A stretch of 64,000 nt of DNA from Nostoc sp. ATCC 43529 (GTDB lineage Bacteria; Cyanobacteriota; Cyanobacteriia; Cyanobacteriales; Nostocaceae): positions 62,001-126,000 of the forward strand of contig LWTK01000039.1 of the NCBI GenBank assembly GCA_003326205.1, given 5' to 3'. Of this stretch, positions 44,996 to 53,924 are shown piece by piece (positions within the stretch are counted from its first letter, which is position 1; the number at the start of each line of letters is the position of its first letter). Made by a program: the position numbers and the translations under genes. The notes beneath the pieces were generated by a model. That model had not been told where the DNA came from, did not search any database, and saw only the letters and a list, made by a program, of their open reading frames with translations.

Positions 44996-45158
44996 GAATT
45001 TCCAGTCATTTTGCCCTTAATTTTGACATTTAGTCAACATCTCTTCATCGTGGCGATACCTGTTTGGAAAATAGGGACTGGGAAAGAAATATTTTCATGC
45101 CTTTGTTGCGTGATTGAGTGTATGAGCATCTAACTTAAAAATAGCTACTAGGGAGTAG

Positions 45159-45190
45159 GGGTTTAGCAATGCTAAACCCTTATCATTTTT
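45159..45190 (+). terminator. Intrinsic terminator downstream of rpsU
   Basis: GGGTTTAGC, loop AAT, GCTAAACCC is followed by TTATCATTTTT. It lies about 165 bases past the rpsU stop. The remaining 44996-45158 has no gene. Confidence 0.7.
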
Positions 45191-45215
45191 AGAGATCGAG
45201 AGATTTTATATAGGA

Positions 45216-45336
45216 TAGGACTGACGCAAAAACCCTCTCAAACTCTCATTCTTCTATGAACTCTGTGTCCTCTGTGGTATCCTGCGGGAAGCCGCTCCGC
45301 GTCTACGTTTTCCGTTACCTATGCGTAAGTCCTGTA
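45216..45336. mobile_element. MITE-like element with AGGACTTACGCA termini
   Basis: The left end TAGGACTGACGCA matches the reverse complement of the right end, TACAGGACTTACGCA, with one mismatch in the core. The interior (about 95 bases) has ctctgtgtcctctgtgg and a small palindromic insert gggaagccgctccgcg. No coding capacity. This termini type is widespread between cyanobacterial genes by general knowledge. 45337-45507 also contains tcaacag/tcaaccg heptamers (45436-45488). Confidence 0.65.
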
Positions 45337-45507
45337 GGAGTTATATTTGATTTTTGAAAAATCTAAAGTATATGTAGTTAATGTCAATTGATACTCTGAT
45401 TCAGCAACGCCCAAAAATCAAATATGAATCCCACAGTTGACTGTTATTTTTTAAGGTTAACTGTCAACCATCAACCGTCAACAGTTAACACGAAAATACC
45501 TGCTGTG

Positions 45508-46761
45508 TTAAATCCGCGAAAGTTCACTTCCCATTGCATTACCAGCTAAATATGCGGTTGTCCAAGCACTTTGAAAGTTAAAGCCCCCAGTTACACCATC
45601 AATATCTAAAATTTCTCCAGCAAAATAAAGCCCAGAAACTAACTTACTTTCCATTGTTTTAAAGTTTACTTCTTGGAGGTTGACACCGCCACAAGTAACA
45701 AATTCTTCTTTAAAAACTCCTTTGCCACTAATTAAATATTGCCCCTGAGTGAGTTCTTGTACCAACAGATTTAACGTTTTATTGGATATTCCTGCCCAAC
45801 GATCTTCTGTAGTAATACCTGCACGGGCAATGATATATTGCCAAAGACGATGCGGCAGGTCAACACCACGATGCAATGCGATCGCTTTTTTTGCCCATTC
45901 ATTCTTCACCGCTAAAATTTGTTGTCGCACTTGTTCTTGTTGCAAATGAGGCAACCAATCAATTAATAATGTTGCTTGATAGCGGTTATCGTGTAGAACT
46001 CTTGCACCCCAGGCAGAAAGCTTTAAAACAGCAGGGCCACTCAAACCCCAATGAGTAATCAGTAATGGCCCAGTTTGTTGTAATTGAGACTTTCCACCTA
46101 CAGATAACCGCAATTGTACGGTGTCAACACTAATTCCTGCTAACTCCCTCAGCTTTGGATCGAGAATATTGAAGGTAAATAAAGAGGGAACGGGTGATTC
46201 AATTTTATGTCCTAACTCCCTAGCAATTTTATAACCCATCAAGCTACTACCGGTAGCAAGAAGTAAGCGATCGCATTTTATTGTTTCTCCCGACTTCAAC
46301 AGGATATCAAACCCTTGGTCTTTAGAAGCGCGTTTTACGGAACTTACGGGTGTACCGATGCGAAGTTTGACTCCAGATGTCGCCGCCGCTTTAATCAAAC
46401 ATTCTACAATTGTTTCTGAAGTGTTGGTAACAGGAAACATCCGACCATCGGCTTCGGTTTTTAAATACACTCCCTGTTTAGCAAACCAAGCTACTGTATC
46501 TTGAGCTTGAAACCTAGTAAAAGCGCCCCGTAAGGCTTTCGCGCCTCTGGGGTAATTTTGCACTAATTCCCCAGGATCGAAGCAAGCGTGAGTGACGTTA
46601 CAGCGTCCGCCACCAGAAATTAGGACTTTCGCTAGGGGTTGGCGACTAGCTTCGATTAGAGTAACTTGGGCATCAGGGTTAACTTTAGCACAAGCGATCG
46701 CGCCAAAAAAACCCGCTGCCCCACCGCCAATAACTACAATTTGTAACGATAGCAATTTCAA
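45508..46761 (-). CDS. HI0933-like FAD/NAD(P)-binding flavoprotein (YhiN/BaiN family)
   Basis: A 417-residue flavoprotein. The N-terminal FAD motif is IVVIGGGAAGFFGAIACA, and the family-specific ISGGGRCNVTHACFDPGEL follows near residue 50. The C-terminus has TCGGVNLQEVNFKTMESKLVSGLYFAGEILDIDG and GGFNFQSAWTTAYLAG. The middle domain is the HI0933 insert. The family's role is unclear; some members reduce C=C bonds. It is a single gene. Confidence 0.9.
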   Translation of the reverse strand: MKLLSLQIVVIGGGAAGFFGAIACAKVNPDAQVTLIEASRQPLAKVLISGGGRCNVTHACFDPGELVQNYPRGAKALRGAFTRFQAQDTVAWFAKQGVYLKTEADGRMFPVTNTSETIVECLIKAAATSGVKLRIGTPVSSVKRASKDQGFDILLKSGETIKCDRLLLATGSSLMGYKIARELGHKIESPVPSLFTFNILDPKLRELAGISVDTVQLRLSVGGKSQLQQTGPLLITHWGLSGPAVLKLSAWGARVLHDNRYQATLLIDWLPHLQQEQVRQQILAVKNEWAKKAIALHRGVDLPHRLWQYIIARAGITTEDRWAGISNKTLNLLVQELTQGQYLISGKGVFKEEFVTCGGVNLQEVNFKTMESKLVSGLYFAGEILDIDGVTGGFNFQSAWTTAYLAGNAMGSELSRI

Positions 46762-46805
46762 AAATATCTCTTTTCAGGCATCTACTCTCTAGGCTAGCTG
46801 TTATA

Positions 46806-46862
46806 GGAGGGAACAGGGAACAGGTTTGAAAGTCTATTGGTGTCAGGTTTTACCATCAGTTT
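46806..46862. repeat. Dispersed intergenic repeat fragment, copy B
   Basis: The text aaagtctattggtgtcaggt, then ttttaccatcag is the second, diverged copy of the repeat at 2359-2427. Confidence 0.45.
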
Positions 46863-46891
46863 ATGTCCTAAAGCTGGCAGTTACTATATCT

Positions 46892-47056
46892 TCACTCTTC
46901 ATAAGGTTCAAAGTCTGATTTTTGAGCGCCGCAAGTCGGACACACCCAATCATCTGGGATACTTTCAAAGTCTGTTCCTGGTGCTATACCGCCGTCTTCA
47001 TCACCTGCTTCTGGATCGTAAATATAACCACAAACAGTACATATATACTTTTGCAT
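46892..47056 (-). CDS. Rubredoxin
   Basis: A 54-residue protein starting [19 protein letters not shown] and ending [16 protein letters not shown]. The two CxxC pairs (Cys 6/9 and Cys 39/42) are the ligands of the single iron. The conserved aromatic and acidic residues (Y11, Y13, D14, W37) are all in place. The frame runs from an ATG at 47056 to TGA at 46892-46894, with gagag before the start. It is a soluble one-electron carrier. It lacks the C-terminal membrane helix of the photosystem II-associated RubA, so it is the free type. The partner is unknown; the flavoprotein gene just downstream on the same strand is one candidate. Confidence 0.96.
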   Translation of the reverse strand: MQKYICTVCGYIYDPEAGDEDGGIAPGTDFESIPDDWVCPTCGAQKSDFEPYEE

Positions 47057-47174
47057 TTTCCACTCTCCTAAAAAATTATTGGCATTGCTTGACTATTAAA
47101 TACTTTGGGTACGCAGTGACAATAGGCAGGCCACAATTCTTAAACGGCATTGGATATCTACTAAATTATTTAAT

Positions 47175-48269
47175 TTAATCAAAGGGCGGCTCGTGAGGGA
47201 TAGTGACTGTTGATACAAATTCAGTTGATTTACCGCTTCTAATCGCATCAAAAGTGCCTTTGATAGTACCAGCAATGGGAACAGCTACAAGTGTCCCTAA
47301 CAATCCAGCAATCTCATACCCCATTAAAATAGCAACAAAAATCCAGATGGGATTGAGTCCGATAAAATTGCCGAATAATCTGGGAGCTAATAGATTATCT
47401 TTAACCTGCTGCATGAGGATTGCTACCAGAGCAACTTGAACTGCTAACCACCAATCTTGCAACAATACCAAAATTGTCACTAGACCGATGCCTAGAGATG
47501 CTCCAATAAAGGGAATAAGTTCTGAGATCCCGATTAGTATGGCAAACAGCAGAGCAAAAGGTACTTTCATGATTAAGAAAATTGGCGTTAGGACTACTAC
47601 CATGAATAGTCCCAACAACAGCTGGCCCAAGAAGAAGTTTTGGAAATTTAGCCGCAAGGATGCGGTAAGGGGATCTCCGATATTAGAAGGCAAAAGATTC
47701 ACCAGACCATACCAGACGCGATCGCCATACAAAAGCATATAAAACGCCAGCACCACTATTAGCACTATGTTAAATAATCCTGACAGTAGCGTTCCTGCAA
47801 ATCCCACTGCACCAGAAGCTAGCTGTTGTACCAAATTCTGAATGTTGACGTTGATTTGATTGCTCACAACTCTTAAGTCAATTGGCAAACGTCGTTGCTT
47901 GGCGATGGCCTCAAACTGCTGTAGGTTTGCTTGGCTAGCAGTTAACCAATCAGGAATCTTATTTAATAATTGGATTGTTTGGTCAATGACTATTGGTACT
48001 AGCGTTACGCCGAGGATCGCCAAAACGGTTAAAGTTGCAAGCAGAACAATAATCACCGCCTGAGTGCGAGTAATTCGAGCGCGTTCAAAGAATTTAACCG
48101 GGTAATTGAGTAAAAAAGCCAAAATTGCTGCAATGCTCAAAATGCTAATTGGATGTTGGAAATAGCGAAAAAGCACAGATAGCAACCAGACATTCAAAGC
48201 GATCAGCGGACCGCTCAGGCCATAGATTAACAGCTGTTTAAGGGAGGCAGAACGGCGCATCTGAGGCAA
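47175..48269 (-). CDS. AI-2E family transporter (PerM/UPF0118)
   Basis: A 364-residue membrane protein of the AI-2 exporter/PerM family, with about eight hydrophobic segments. Family marks are SIAAILAFLLNYPVKFFERARITRTQAVIIVLL, the region with LIPFIGASLGIGLVTILVLLQDWW, and the C-terminal NPIWIFVAILMGYEIAGLLGTLVAVPIAGTIKG. Members transport diverse substrates, including AI-2 or ions; the substrate here is unknown. The gene stands alone. The 47057-47174 gap has no gene. Confidence 0.92.
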   Translation of the reverse strand: MPQMRRSASLKQLLIYGLSGPLIALNVWLLSVLFRYFQHPISILSIAAILAFLLNYPVKFFERARITRTQAVIIVLLATLTVLAILGVTLVPIVIDQTIQLLNKIPDWLTASQANLQQFEAIAKQRRLPIDLRVVSNQINVNIQNLVQQLASGAVGFAGTLLSGLFNIVLIVVLAFYMLLYGDRVWYGLVNLLPSNIGDPLTASLRLNFQNFFLGQLLLGLFMVVVLTPIFLIMKVPFALLFAILIGISELIPFIGASLGIGLVTILVLLQDWWLAVQVALVAILMQQVKDNLLAPRLFGNFIGLNPIWIFVAILMGYEIAGLLGTLVAVPIAGTIKGTFDAIRSGKSTEFVSTVTIPHEPPFD

Positions 48270-48387
48270 TCTGTTTTTAGGACTCCTTGAGATAAATTGT
48301 AAAACTGGCGCTGGTGTCGATCGCGATCGTAGATATTTTTAACAAAGACATCTATTAGCCTATCTAATAGCAAGGAAGCAAATTACA

Positions 48388-49032
48388 ATGGACAAAACCG
48401 TAGCTGACCTTCGTAAAGACTATACTTTGGAAGGTTTGAACGAACTCGAAGTTGACCTCAATCCTTTTATTCAGTTTAAAAAGTGGTTCGACCAGGCAGT
48501 ATCAGCCCAACTTCCCGAACCAAATGCCATGACAATTGCTACCTCTACACCAGATGGTAAGCCTTCAGCCAGAATGGTACTACTTAAAAATTTTGACGAA
48601 CGCGGCTTTACTTTTTTCACTAACTATAACAGTCACAAAGCACAAGAACTGGCAGAAAATCCCCAAGCAGCTTTAGTTTTCTGGTGGGCGGAACTGGAAC
48701 GTCAAGTGCGGATTTGTGGTTATGTAGAGAAAGTTTCTGAAGCTGAGTCCGACCAATACTTTCACAGTCGTCCTGTGAACAGTCGCTTAGGTGCGTGGGT
48801 ATCTAATCAAAGCGAAGTCTTAGAAAGCCGAGAAGTTCTTGAGCGACGCATGGATGAGTTTAAGAGTCAATATGAAAATCAAGAGATCCCTCGTCCGCCT
48901 CATTGGGGAGGCTTGCGAGTGATCCCCACAGAAATTGAATTTTGGCAAGGGCGTCCTAGTCGTCTACACGATCGCTTACTCTATAGCCATTTAGATAATG
49001 GCAGTTGGAAGATTCAGCGTTTATCACCATAA
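48388..49032 (+). CDS. pdxH: Pyridoxamine 5'-phosphate oxidase
   Basis: A 214-residue FMN enzyme that makes pyridoxal 5'-phosphate. The motifs are classical: the N-terminal [39 protein letters not shown] with FMN contacts, [19 protein letters not shown], and the C-terminal substrate region [16 protein letters not shown]. The length equals that of known PdxH proteins. The start at 48388 is an ATG preceded by agcaaggaagcaaattaca, a usable ribosome site. Confidence 0.97.
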   Translation: MDKTVADLRKDYTLEGLNELEVDLNPFIQFKKWFDQAVSAQLPEPNAMTIATSTPDGKPSARMVLLKNFDERGFTFFTNYNSHKAQELAENPQAALVFWWAELERQVRICGYVEKVSEAESDQYFHSRPVNSRLGAWVSNQSEVLESREVLERRMDEFKSQYENQEIPRPPHWGGLRVIPTEIEFWQGRPSRLHDRLLYSHLDNGSWKIQRLSP

Positions 49033-49149
49033 AGAAGACGCGGGGACTAGGAACTGGGTATTAGGAAATTTTCCTAGTCCCTATTCCTTAGCCCCCCGTT
49101 TAACTTAATAACTCCAAAAATTAACGCACATTCCATCTGTTTTCTGGAC

Positions 49150-49457
49150 AATATACAGCCTATTTCAGGTAAATGAAGTACACGGGTAGGGGCGCATAGC
49201 TATCATTGGTGTCAAGTTAAGCCCAAAGCTATATCCGACAGGCCTTTTGCAAATCCGTCACGCCCTCATCCCCTAACCCCTTCTCCCACAGGAGAAGGGG
49301 AATTTAATTTCTGGCTCCCCTCTCCCTTTGGGAGAGGGGCTGGGGGTGAGGGCAAAACCTTGTCACAAAGCGGGTTTCACGTTAAGTTGACACCAATGCA
49401 TAGCTATGCGCCCCTACGATTATCTGTACCTCACTGCTTTGCAATGTGCTGTATATT
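49150..49457. mobile_element. Nested palindromic element (MITE-like, 308 bp)
   Basis: The ends are AATATACAGC and GCTGTATATT. Inside, a long inverted pair lies at 49186-49225 (GTAGGGGCGCATAGCTAT then CATTGGTGTCAA) and 49378-49417, with only a few differences. The core has two more hairpins, with CCCTCATCCCCTAACCCCTT on one side and GGGGCTGGGGGTGAGGGC on the other. No coding capacity. It fills most of the pdxH-DUF3153 gap. The nested arrangement suggests one repeat inserted inside another. Confidence 0.65.
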
Positions 49458-49538
49458 CTTTTTTCAGAAAATTTTTATCAGTAAAAAGCCGATGAAAAAT
49501 GCATCGGCTAAAATGATAATTTTGGATATATCAATACT

Positions 49539-50459
49539 CTACTGTTGTTGAGTCGCTGGTGCTTTAGGAGAAAACTGAATCCTGGGATCTGGCATAAAAT
49601 TGTATCTTAAGTACAATCCTCCCCAGACAAACAGGATAATTAAAAATGCACCAATACCAAGCGGACTGGGAAGCCAAAAAACAGCTTCAATGTGATTTAG
49701 TTCACCAGTCTGAAGTTTCCACAGCAGTTGATTGCCATTCTTTTCTGGCTCAATTGCAGCTTCAGTTTGTGGAAGATTTTTTGCTCCCCAAGGAGTCTTG
49801 AGGGCAAATTCTAAATCAAGAATCGAACCAGCATTAGCTAGGACATTTCCTTTGTTAGAAATTAGAGACAGCGATCGCAAATCCAAATCATAAATCAATC
49901 GATTTTTTACTAACAGTAAAAAATTGTTCTGCTCCAAAATCACGTTTGATTCAATTTTTGGTAGTTCTGAGTCAGATCCATTTTGCACAGGCTCAGAAGG
50001 TTGATTAGCACGCGAGTTAAAAAATTGGTTGAATTTTTCTTGCAATTCCACACCACTGCTAAAAGGAATTGTCACAATAATTTCTTCTTGAGAAATTCGC
50101 TGTGCTTTTCCCTCAAGTTTTTTGGCGCGGCGCTCTATGCTATTTAACCATTCGTATACATAATCGCCACTAAAACTTGTTAGCTGATCTCCTAATTTTA
50201 TATGTTGTACTAGTTCACCACTATTTGAGTTATTAAAGTTAAGTCCCACATCATACTTAACACAACCAGATAGTAGCAGGGATGTGAACAGCACTAGCCA
50301 CAAAATAGGATTTTGGATTGGAAAAACATGTTTGATTCGATTTCGACCAATTTGTGGCAGCATAAATTTCATTTTCGCCAATACAAAACGAAATGGCCTA
50401 ATTAACCACAAGAAAATTCTTCCTAAAGTTGAAGAATACATAACTACAAATCTCCCCAA
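49539..50459 (-). CDS. DUF3153 membrane-anchored lipoprotein
   Basis: A protein of the cyanobacterial DUF3153 family, unknown function. A hydrophobic segment ends in a lipobox-like LLLSGC at about residue 66 of the longest frame, followed by VKYDVGLNFNNSNSGELVQHIKLGDQL. One C-terminal membrane helix (IGAFLIILFVWGGLYLRYNF) precedes a short tail. The longest frame starts at 50459, but internal Mets at residues 30 and 33 would give a more normal signal length, so the real start may be near 50372. Envelope location is likely. It stands alone. Confidence 0.75.
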   Translation of the reverse strand: MGRFVVMYSSTLGRIFLWLIRPFRFVLAKMKFMLPQIGRNRIKHVFPIQNPILWLVLFTSLLLSGCVKYDVGLNFNNSNSGELVQHIKLGDQLTSFSGDYVYEWLNSIERRAKKLEGKAQRISQEEIIVTIPFSSGVELQEKFNQFFNSRANQPSEPVQNGSDSELPKIESNVILEQNNFLLLVKNRLIYDLDLRSLSLISNKGNVLANAGSILDLEFALKTPWGAKNLPQTEAAIEPEKNGNQLLWKLQTGELNHIEAVFWLPSPLGIGAFLIILFVWGGLYLRYNFMPDPRIQFSPKAPATQQQ

Positions 50460-50509
50460 AAGTCAATTTTTTTAACCAATCTTGACTTTTACCTTAACGG
50501 CAGGCAATC

Positions 50510-50654
50510 CTGACTTTTCACGGTATCTGGAAAACCTCTCTCTAAATCTCTCTCCTTGTAGGAGAGAGACTTTGAATTTTCCCCCTTCCCTTCAAGGGAA
50601 GGGGGCTAGGGGGTTAGGTCAATCGTTAGCTTTTCCACATAACGTGAAAAGTCC
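50510..50654. mobile_element. MITE, copy 2 (145 bp) with 10-bp target duplication
   Basis: Same family as 6405-6543, opposite orientation. The ends are CTGACTTTTCACGGTATCTG and, reverse-complemented, GGACTTTTCACGTTATGTGG. An exact direct repeat GCAGGCAATC flanks it at 50500-50509 and 50655-50664. The two internal hairpins are the same as in copy 1. Here both ends appear complete. It lies just upstream of the DUF3153 gene start. 50665-50981 beyond it has no gene. Confidence 0.88.
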
Positions 50655-50981
50655 GCAGGCAATCTAGTGTTAGAGGTTTTCACGCCAGTTTTTATAACTT
50701 TGGAAAAGTTGCCAACAGACAGGCTCTGTTGGAGAAGCTGCTCATAAGCTTTCCCAATTGTATGCGGACTGTAGAAATAACTTCTAAGAACATTTAAAAA
50801 TTATCAGAATTTGACGCTTTTAGGATCTAAATTCTAGTCAACTCAGCTTTGCTAGCCTCTAGCTGATTAAACAAGAGTTGGAAAAGTTAGCCAATTGTCA
50901 AATTGATATTGTATCTACTGGTATAATTAAATTCTGCAATTTATGTTTCAACACTAGAAATAAAAATTAACAAAATTTGAA

Positions 50982-51542
50982 TTAATTTACACCAGAAACA
51001 TTCAACCAAACCAAATACAAAATAGTTAAACCAATTGCAATTAAGGCTACCCAGATAAAGCGATTATCTTTGGTATTGACTTGACTAAGGTCAACGAATT
51101 CTCGCTCAGTCAGTTTAGGCTTCTGTTGTTGAGGAGATTTAGGAGACTTAGCAGGTACAGTAATTTTGAGTTCATTATCAGGTAGTGCGCCCAAATCAGG
51201 AATTTGAGTCATCCACTCGCTGGGTCTTTTGAGCTTTGGTGCTTTCAAGATGTAAAGCATCCGCCGCGCTTGTTTGCTAGTTTCAAAATGTGGGTGGCGT
51301 TTGAGTCTTTCGCAAAGAGCGATCGCATCATCTGTGCGTCCAGCGGCTTCATAAGCAGTCACCAGACTAATTTCGACTTCACCCCCAAGACGAGAATTGC
51401 GAGCTAATAAGGCGCTGGCCTTTTCTAAATTTTCTACAGCTTCGCGGTATTGCCCATTTTCAGAGGCAATTTTTCCAGTCTGGTAGAGGTTTTTAGCAAT
51501 TTCTATACTTTCTGCACTCACGTTCTGCTCACAAATTACCAC
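50982..51542 (-). CDS. TPR-containing, C-terminally membrane-anchored protein
   Basis: A 186-residue protein. Residues 12-95 look like two to three tetratricopeptide-type helices (AKNLYQTGKIASENGQYREAVENLEKA, then SLVTAYEAAGRTDDAIALCERL). A proline/lysine-rich linker follows, and then one membrane helix (FIWVALIAIGLTILYLVWL) close to the C-terminus. This suggests a tail-anchored adaptor facing the cytosol. The frame opens at a GTG (51542); another GTG at codon 8 is equally likely. I do not recognise a specific family. Confidence 0.75.
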   Translation of the reverse strand: MVICEQNVSAESIEIAKNLYQTGKIASENGQYREAVENLEKASALLARNSRLGGEVEISLVTAYEAAGRTDDAIALCERLKRHPHFETSKQARRMLYILKAPKLKRPSEWMTQIPDLGALPDNELKITVPAKSPKSPQQQKPKLTEREFVDLSQVNTKDNRFIWVALIAIGLTILYLVWLNVSGVN

Positions 51543-51692
51543 TATTTTAATTTTGCCAATGTCAGCAATCTTTTTAAAATCTTTTCACAGGCTGATAACT
51601 TCAAAGTAGATAAACTTCTAAAATTTAAAATAAGTAGCTATGGCTCATTTTCTCGTTAAAAAGTCCGGTATCAAATACAAGTTATCAAAGAT

Positions 51693-52103
51693 ATGGTGAA
51701 AATCAAGCATTCACAATTCTATTTGCTAGGAGCAGGCATATCTCTGGCAGTGATGAGTGCTGCCATCGCTCCAGCATCTGCCGAGATAATTATAATTGAC
51801 AGTGGCTCTGGAATTAGGCAATCGCCTGCTGTTGGTTCCTTCATTTATGGTAGTCCTATTCCCACACCAATGCCTGTAAACCCAGCAACAGGATTAACAC
51901 CACAACGCATTGATTACTACAACAATTATTCCTATCCTGTCATCAGGCAGAGGGTGAGAAATTCTACCTTGATTAATCCAACTTTGGTGAATCCGACAAT
52001 TCGTAATTCAACACTAGTCAATCCGGTGATTATCAATAACTCATGGCGTCGTACACCATTTAGCGGCGGGCGATCGCGGGTTATTATTACTTATCCTCGC
52101 TAG
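51693..52103 (+). CDS. Secreted protein with five-residue repeats
   Basis: A 136-residue protein with a signal peptide (YLLGAGISLAVMSAAIAPASAE), so it is probably periplasmic or secreted. Near residue 90 five-residue units repeat: NSTLI, NPTLV, NPTIR, NSTLV, NPVII and NNSW, giving an N-[S/P]-[T/V]-[L/I]-x pattern. The C-terminus is basic and ends in IITYPR. I do not recognise a family. The start ATG at 51693 is followed by a normal export signal, which supports the call. Confidence 0.65.
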   Translation: MVKIKHSQFYLLGAGISLAVMSAAIAPASAEIIIIDSGSGIRQSPAVGSFIYGSPIPTPMPVNPATGLTPQRIDYYNNYSYPVIRQRVRNSTLINPTLVNPTIRNSTLVNPVIINNSWRRTPFSGGRSRVIITYPR

Positions 52104-52176
52104 AGTGGGGAGACAAGGGAGAATAATTCTTAACTCTTGTCTCTACTCCTGACTTTCTGGTCAACAGTCTACAATC

Positions 52177-53073
52177 CTATGAGGTAAACTGCGAACCAAG
52201 AATCATTGTCCCGATCCCAACATCAGTAAATATTTCTAATAGTAGGGCGTGGGGAATGCGACCATCAATGATGTGTGCAGCACGAACTCCTTGAGCAAGC
52301 GATCGCACGCAACAATTAACTTTCGGAATCATACCACCGCTAACGATACCAGCAGTAATCAATTCGCGAGCTTCGCGAATATCTACTTTAGGAATTAAGG
52401 TAGATGGCTCTTTGTAATCTTTTAAAATACCTCTAGTATCGGTTAATAAAATTAGCTTTTCTGCTCCTAGTGCTGCGGCAATTTCTCCAGCCACAGTATC
52501 AGCATTAATGTTATAGGCTTGTCCTGTCTCATCTGCTGCGACGCTAGATACTACTGGAATATAACCATTACTAGCGAGAGTTTCTAAAATTTTGATATTT
52601 ACATTGCTGACTTCCCCCACAAAACCAATGCCTTCTTGACCTTGGGGACGAGCTGTAATCAGATTACCATCTTTGCCGCAAAGTCCTACAGCCAAACCCC
52701 CAGCCTGATTAATTAGCGCCACAATTTCTTTATTGACTCGACCGACTAAAACCATTTCCACCACATCCATCGTGGGGGAATCGGTAACCCGTAAACCATT
52801 CTTAAATTGCGGTTCGATTCCTAATTTATCTAACCAACTATTAATTTCTGGCCCGCCACCGTGGACTAGAATTGGGCGCAAGCCAACACAAGATAAGAAT
52901 ACAATGTCACGGATGACTTGATCTTTAAGCGTGCTATCTTTCATTGCCGCGCCACCATATTTAACAACAACAGTACGGCCAGTGAACTGTTGAATGTAAG
53001 GTAGTGCTTCGCTTAGCACCTGCACGCGAGTGGCTTCAGCTTGCCTGATGTACTCAGTATCATTAACCGTCAT
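52177..53073 (-). CDS. argB: Acetylglutamate kinase
   Basis: The protein phosphorylates N-acetylglutamate in arginine synthesis. Its features are [21 protein letters not shown] near residue 33, [59 protein letters not shown] and [19 protein letters not shown] use the ATG at 53073 (298 residues, [17 protein letters not shown]), the normal cyanobacterial length. The longer frame to 53139 adds 22 residues without match. In cyanobacteria this enzyme is regulated by PII, and the N-terminal helix and the C-terminal arginine-sensing part are both present. Confidence 0.96.
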   Translation of the reverse strand: MTVNDTEYIRQAEATRVQVLSEALPYIQQFTGRTVVVKYGGAAMKDSTLKDQVIRDIVFLSCVGLRPILVHGGGPEINSWLDKLGIEPQFKNGLRVTDSPTMDVVEMVLVGRVNKEIVALINQAGGLAVGLCGKDGNLITARPQGQEGIGFVGEVSNVNIKILETLASNGYIPVVSSVAADETGQAYNINADTVAGEIAAALGAEKLILLTDTRGILKDYKEPSTLIPKVDIREARELITAGIVSGGMIPKVNCCVRSLAQGVRAAHIIDGRIPHALLLEIFTDVGIGTMILGSQFTS

Positions 53074-53274
53074 GAGGAGCCGCCATTGAAAATTAAAACC
53101 TATTTCAGTCAGTGTAGAAGACTTTGGAACCTGTAACAATAAGGTATTGGGGATTGGGCATGGGGCATTGTGAGTGCTGTTAGCAGGAGTAGGGCGTTTA
53201 GCCCGTCAGAAATTAGGCATAACCCCTAAAATTGAAATCATCATAATAGCGGATTCAAAAACCGCGAAATAAAA

Positions 53275-53898
53275 ATGACGAGACTGCTAATTCAAACCCA
53301 AAGCGCACCCTTAACAGTCGATTTTCCCTCGCTTGTGCAAATGACAAATGAGCAGTTCTACGAATTTTGCCAAGCTAATCGAGATCTGCGAATTGAGCGT
53401 ACTGCTAGTGGAGAAGTTGTTATCATGCCACCAGCTTTTTGAGATACTGGCAATCGTAATTTTAATATTGCTACACAGCTAGGGTACTGGACAGAAGAAG
53501 ATGGCACTGGCATTGGCTTCGACTCCAGTTCAGGTTTTACATTGCCCAACGGTGCTACTCGTTCCCCGGATGCATCTTGGATTAAATTGGAGCGCTGGAA
53601 TGCTTTAACAGAAGCACAAAAAGCTTCTTTTGCGCCAATTTGCCCTGACTTTGTAATTGAACTACGTTCTTTTAGCGTAGGCGTAGCCCGTCGTAGACAT
53701 CGCCTCAAAGAATTACAAGAAAAAATGCAGGAGTACATTGACAATGGTGCATCATTAGGATGGTTGATCGATCGCCAGAATCGAAAGGTTTATATTTACC
53801 GTCCCGATGGACAACCTGAAATTTTGGATAATCCTGAAATGATTAATGGCAATCCAGAATTACCAGGATTTGTGTTAAAAATGACCAAAATTTGGTAA
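53275..53898 (+). pseudogene. Uma2 family gene interrupted by an in-frame TGA
   Basis: One continuous frame from ATG at 53275 (MTRLLIQTQSAPLTVDFPSL) to TAA at 53896-53898 gives a full-length Uma2 protein of 207 codons plus stop, but codon 56 is TGA (53440-53442). The text around it is VIMPPAF*DTGNRN, where relatives have a Gly-Gly-Glu/Asp-like turn. The second half (from 53542, 118 residues) is intact: FTLPNGATRSPDASW, PDFVIELRS and QEYIDNGASLGWLID. Residues SVGVARRRHR near position 140 come from an insertion of Nostoc-type repeat text (gcgtaggcgtagcccgtcgt), so a second, in-frame change is also present. It is most likely inactive. Confidence 0.85.
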
Positions 53899-53924
53899 AA
53901 ATAGGGCGATCGCTGTGTTTCTAA

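Noticed and set aside
46837..47178. 113-codon plus-strand frame
   Set aside because: It is the antisense shadow of rubredoxin and has no protein features.
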